From JALHSW01 sp963720675 (GTDB lineage Bacteria; Actinomycetota; Acidimicrobiia; IMCC26256; PALSA-555): a DNA stretch of 12,258 nt. Under the pieces are notes generated by a model. It was not told the origin of the DNA. It saw only the letters and a program-made list of their open reading frames with translations, and searched no databases. The position numbers and the translations under genes were made by a program. Of the stretch, positions 11,470 to 12,258 are shown in pieces. The stretch spans positions 1 through 12,258 of the forward strand of contig CAVRGH010000001.1 in assembly GCA_963720675.1 (NCBI GenBank). Direction: 5' to 3'. Within the stretch, counting starts at the first letter, position 1; each line of letters begins with the position of its first letter.

Positions 11470-12135
11470 CGGCGAGGTGGGTCTGGAGGTACCGGGGTCA
11501 CGCAGGCCCGCAGCGAACACCGCGGCCTGGGTGCGGCGCTCCATCCCGAGCTTCGCAAGGATGTTCGAGACGTAGTTCTTCACGGTCTTCTCGGCGAGGT
11601 GGACGCGCTCGGCGATCTGCCGGTTGGTGAGGCCGTCCGCGATCAGATCGAGGATGCGGCGCTCCTGGTCGGTCAGCCGCGCGACCCGTTGGTCGGTCTC
11701 GGGGCCGTTGCGCAGCCGCTCGAGGACCGCGGCCGTGACGGTCGGGTCGAGCAGCGACTGGCCGGCCGCGACGCGCCGCACTGCATCGACGAGGTCGGTC
11801 CCCTTGATCTGCTTCAGCAGGAATCCCGATGCCCCGGCCATGATCGCCTGGAACAAGGCCTCGTCCTCGGAGAACGACGTGAGGATCAGGCACCGGACCT
11901 CGGGGTTGCGGGCCCGGACCTCCCGGCAGACCTCGACGCCGTTGCCGTCGGGGAGCCGGACATCGAGCACCGCGACGTCGGGATGGACCGGGGGGATCCT
12001 CGACAGGGCCTCGGCTGCGGTGCCGGCCTCGCCGACGACCTGGAGGTCGCCCTCGGCCTCGAGCAGCTCCTGCAGCCCGCGCCGGACGACCTCGTGATCG
12101 TCGAGCAGGAAGACGCGTACGGGCTCGACCATCAT
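11467..12135 (-). CDS. devR: DevR/DosR-like NarL-family response regulator
   Basis: A 222-residue two-component regulator. The receiver (about 6-125) has acidic pocket D12-D13, phospho-acceptor D58 in 'VAVLDVRLPDGNGVEVC', T86, and K108 in 'GASGFLLKQIKG'. The LuxR/NarL helix-turn-helix (about 152-215) reads 'LTDQERRILDLIADGLTNRQ' and then 'VHLAEKTVKNYVSNILAKLG', and ends with 'MERRTQAAVFAAGL'. These blocks are nearly identical to mycobacterial DevR/DosR as remembered, including the K-T-V-K-N-Y-V recognition helix (K183, K186, N187). It is first in an operon with the GAF kinase, so the two are the likely cognate pair. Two adjacent ATGs (12135, 12132) are possible starts. A TAGACT box lies five nt upstream and there is no Shine-Dalgarno, implying a leaderless mRNA. 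Confidence 0.9.
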   Translation of the reverse strand: MMVEPVRVFLLDDHEVVRRGLQELLEAEGDLQVVGEAGTAAEALSRIPPVHPDVAVLDVRLPDGNGVEVCREVRARNPEVRCLILTSFSEDEALFQAIMAGASGFLLKQIKGTDLVDAVRRVAAGQSLLDPTVTAAVLERLRNGPETDQRVARLTDQERRILDLIADGLTNRQIAERVHLAEKTVKNYVSNILAKLGMERRTQAAVFAAGLRDPGTSRPTSP

Positions 12136-12140
12136 CTCGG

Positions 12141-12166
12141 AGTCTACGGCCGGCTCTCCGCCGGCC
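12141..12166 (-). promoter_or_regulatory. Leaderless -10 box (TAGACT) and adjacent dyad of the devR-like operon
   Basis: TAGACT (minus strand, 12146-12141) ends five nt before the ATG at 12135, placing the transcript start at about the start codon. Directly upstream is a perfect 7-bp inverted repeat, GGCCGGC (12148-12154) and GCCGGCC (12160-12166), with a 5-nt centre, where a regulator or the -35 contact could lie. No canonical -35 is visible. Confidence 0.42.
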
Positions 12167-12176
12167 GACCCAAGTC

Positions 12177-12258
12177 GTGCGTGGCGCCATCGGCGACGTC
12201 CGGGAGTGGATGTCGCGCTACTTCAAGGAGATCAGCGAGGATGACCGGCGCCAGGCGT
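12177..12258 (+). CDS. Start of an unidentified coding region, cut by the window edge
   Basis: From the GTG at 12177 a frame runs open to the window end, encoding about 27 residues (begins MRGAIGDVREWMSRYFKEIS and is rich in charged residues). Nearly all third codon positions are G or C, as in the neighbouring genes, which supports real coding. An ATG at 12210 is an alternative start. It would be divergent from the devR-like gene, sharing a ~40-bp intergenic region. Too little is visible to name a family. Confidence 0.42.
   Translation, partial: MRGAIGDVREWMSRYFKEISEDDRRQA

Overview
The window is high-GC, tightly packed bacterial DNA. Almost every gene has G or C in most third codon positions. 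Several genes lack a Shine-Dalgarno site and instead have a TANNNT box about 6 nt before the start, as in leaderless actinobacterial transcripts. A DevR/DosR-type response regulator, a DevS-like kinase and an EamA 'GDFLGG' transporter also point to Actinobacteria. An Acidimicrobiia-like lineage is my guess, not something the sequence proves. I see no tRNA, rRNA, CRISPR array, transposase or integrase. No stretch longer than about 210 bases lacks a gene; the largest gaps are 1709-1904 and 8896-9099.

Layout. At 1-1708 an EamA/DMT permease (+) faces an ArsR-SRPBCC pair (-); the pair has a strong promoter overlapped by a near-palindrome. At 1905-2906 lie an FMN-reductase-fold oxidoreductase and a 53-residue Cys/His protein. 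At 2916 comes a DapB-fold dehydrogenase whose frame runs about 70 codons past the apparent family end into the next gene. At 4067-4890 is a two-gene operon (Rho-N-like small protein plus a peroxiredoxin fold without its catalytic cysteine) behind a sigma-B/F-like promoter. Facing it (4929-5174, -) is a HiPIP-like iron-sulfur protein with a second promoter of the same class. Directly upstream of that is a PAS-PAS-SpoIIE/PP2C phosphatase (5274-6869, -), a type of protein that often controls sigma-B/F partner switching. These four genes could form a small general-stress module.

At 7011-8895 (-) is a catabolic-looking operon: a frameshifted VOC protein, a second VOC protein and a Gfo/Idh/MocA oxidoreductase. 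The two VOC genes are separated by a 20-bp tandem repeat made from the 3' end of the first. A strong palindrome (8932-8955) lies between this operon and a divergent FAD/NAD-dependent enzyme of which only the N-terminal dinucleotide-binding motif survives.

At 9100-12135 (-) a DevR-like regulator and a GAF histidine kinase are followed by two SRPBCC-fold genes. The kinase retains the histidine that aligns with the DosS heme ligand (alignment from memory). The last 82 bases appear to be the start of a divergent coding region.
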